Origin: Paludibacterium denitrificans
GTDB taxonomy: Bacteria; Pseudomonadota; Gammaproteobacteria; Burkholderiales; Chromobacteriaceae
Direction of reading: 5' to 3'
Length of the DNA: 64,000 nucleotides
NCBI RefSeq assembly: GCF_009707705.1
Contig: NZ_WLYX01000001.1
Location: 1,302,001 to 1,366,000, forward strand
A program made the position numbers and the translations under genes. Positions 63,349 to 64,000 of this stretch are shown piece by piece (position 1 is the first letter of the stretch; every line of letters begins with the position of its first letter). Below the pieces are notes generated by a model. That model had not been told where the DNA came from, ran no database searches, and worked only from the letters and a program-made list of their open reading frames with translations.

Positions 63349-63549
63349 TCAAGCCTGGTCTTTGGTTTTGCAGGCCGTGTTGATACCCAACAGGGCGTAG
63401 GGCGGACACCAGCCGAGCAACCCGGTGGCCAGCGGCACAATACCCAGCCAGCCCCATGGCGTCTGCGGGCCGACGAATACCAGGCTGAGGATACCCAGCC
63501 CGGCGACGATACGGATCACGCGTTCAATATTGCCGATATTCTGTTGCAT
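63349..63549 (-). CDS. DUF2892 (YgaP-like) inner-membrane protein
   Basis: The 66-residue protein reads MQQNIGNIERVIRIVAGLGI, LSLVFVGPQTPWGWLGIVPL, then ATGLLGWCPPYALLGINTAC. The N-x-G-x2-(D/E)-R start and GWCPxYxLLGINTC end define DUF2892. It is a two-helix membrane protein; relatives are the membrane part of rhodanese YgaP. Preceded by AT-rich DNA and GGAG, followed by its own terminator. Confidence 0.93.
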   Translation of the reverse strand: MQQNIGNIERVIRIVAGLGILSLVFVGPQTPWGWLGIVPLATGLLGWCPPYALLGINTACKTKDQA

Positions 63550-63643
63550 GCTGTGCTCCCGGAGTGGGGTTAGCTACTACGATATATATAAAAACATAAT
63601 ATCATGAAGCATCACGTCCGTAACCATTTCCCCCTGTGCACCA

Positions 63644-63676
63644 AAGAAAAGGCCACTTGCGTGGCCCCAATGCGGA
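63644..63676 (-). terminator. Rho-independent terminator after prfA
   Basis: On the minus strand GGCCAC GCAA GTGGCC is followed by TTTTCTTT, 25 bases past the prfA stop. Confidence 0.85.
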
Positions 63677-63699
63677 GAAATGATTGCGGCCCGGCCGCC

Positions 63700-64000
63700 T
63701 CAGTCGCCCATGGCAGCCAATTGTTCGGCCTGATGTTCGGCGATCAGCGCATCGGTCAGCTCGAACAGGTCGCCATCCATGACCTGATCAAGCTTGTATA
63801 GCGTCAGGTTGATGCGGTGGTCGGTAATACGGCCTTGAGGGTAATTATAGGTGCGAATCCGCTCGGAGCGATCGCCCGAACCAATCAGGCTCTTGCGCTC
63901 GGCCGCTTCCTTCTGTTGCTGCTCGCGCCGCTGGATGTCGTTGATGCGTGCGGCGAGCACGGCTAGTGCGCTGGCCTTGTTGGCGTGTTGCGACCGGCCG
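63700..64000 (-). CDS. prfA: Peptide chain release factor 1, C-terminal part (cut by window edge)
   Basis: RF1 releases proteins at UAA and UAG. About 100 C-terminal residues are in the window: [20 protein letters not shown], the [20 protein letters not shown] stretch, [20 protein letters not shown] and [20 protein letters not shown], all highly typical of RF1 (RF2 reads differently here). The GGQ motif lies outside the window. Its own terminator follows. Confidence 0.95.
   Translation of the reverse strand, partial: GRSQHANKASALAVLAARINDIQRREQQQKEAAERKSLIGSGDRSERIRTYNYPQGRITDHRINLTLYKLDQVMDGDLFELTDALIAEHQAEQLAAMGD

Overview
The window looks like a betaproteobacterial chromosome of the order Neisseriales, most like the Chromobacteriaceae. 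The case rests on gene order and protein flavour (inference, no search was possible). The origin-side block reads mnmE-yidC-yidD-rnpA-rpmH on the minus strand, and dnaA-dnaN-gyrB, without recF, on the plus strand. Around it lie ppc, hemCDXY, pntAA-AB-B, a CDP-alcohol/acyltransferase/CdsA operon, HU, and at the far right the pgaABCD adhesin operon and the end of prfA. The core is GC-rich.

Between the gyrB stop codon (22516) and a hairpin terminator at 54041 that probably once ended the gyrB transcript, about 31.5 kb of foreign DNA is inserted. It resolves into Tn7-like transposons that entered at nearly the same base pair. Element 1 (22523-40660) is bounded by imperfect TGTCGG... inverted repeats and a 5-bp duplication TGTGT. 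It carries a five-gene restriction operon (hsdR, hsdS, a PrrC-like anticodon nuclease, hsdM, an Mrr-like nuclease), an XRE regulator, tnsA, tnsB, tnsC, two tniQ/tnsD genes and a low-GC membrane protein. It inserted three bases into an older element whose end starts at 40663. That older stretch (40663-53957) is flanked by a different 5-bp duplication, AGGTG, at gyrB and at 53958. It carries a DUF2971 gene and a type VI secretion cassette (VgrG, DUF4123 adaptor, three tandem DUF3304 lipoproteins, a Tle1-like lipase effector). It then collapses into a truncated XRE gene, an IS21-family element and the C-terminal half of an unrelated TnsD-like protein, so it appears to be two Tn7-like elements fused through the IS. 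A third solo transposon end follows at 53963.

Two sequence-wide signals matter for every reader. First, a 10-mer TTCGGCCAAC is present about 20 times in the 32 kb of core DNA and not once in the 31 kb of inserted DNA; it behaves like a DNA-uptake-type signature. Second, many core genes (hemC, hemD, hemX, pntAA, mnmE, yidC, dnaA, dnaN, gyrB, pgaB) are broken at places where GCCGGC is expected and where the text reads GCTTAAGC, GCTTAGC, GTAAGC or similar. Intact GCCGGC is almost absent. Extra one-base losses occur at CCWGG. These are best explained as consensus errors at modified motifs in a long-read assembly, not real mutations. Coding coordinates below therefore span whole genes across such breaks, with the break positions stated.

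Functionally, the left part supports haem synthesis, NADPH supply, phospholipid synthesis, membrane insertion, tRNA modification and replication initiation. The middle is mobile defence and competition cargo. The right part makes and exports poly-N-acetylglucosamine.
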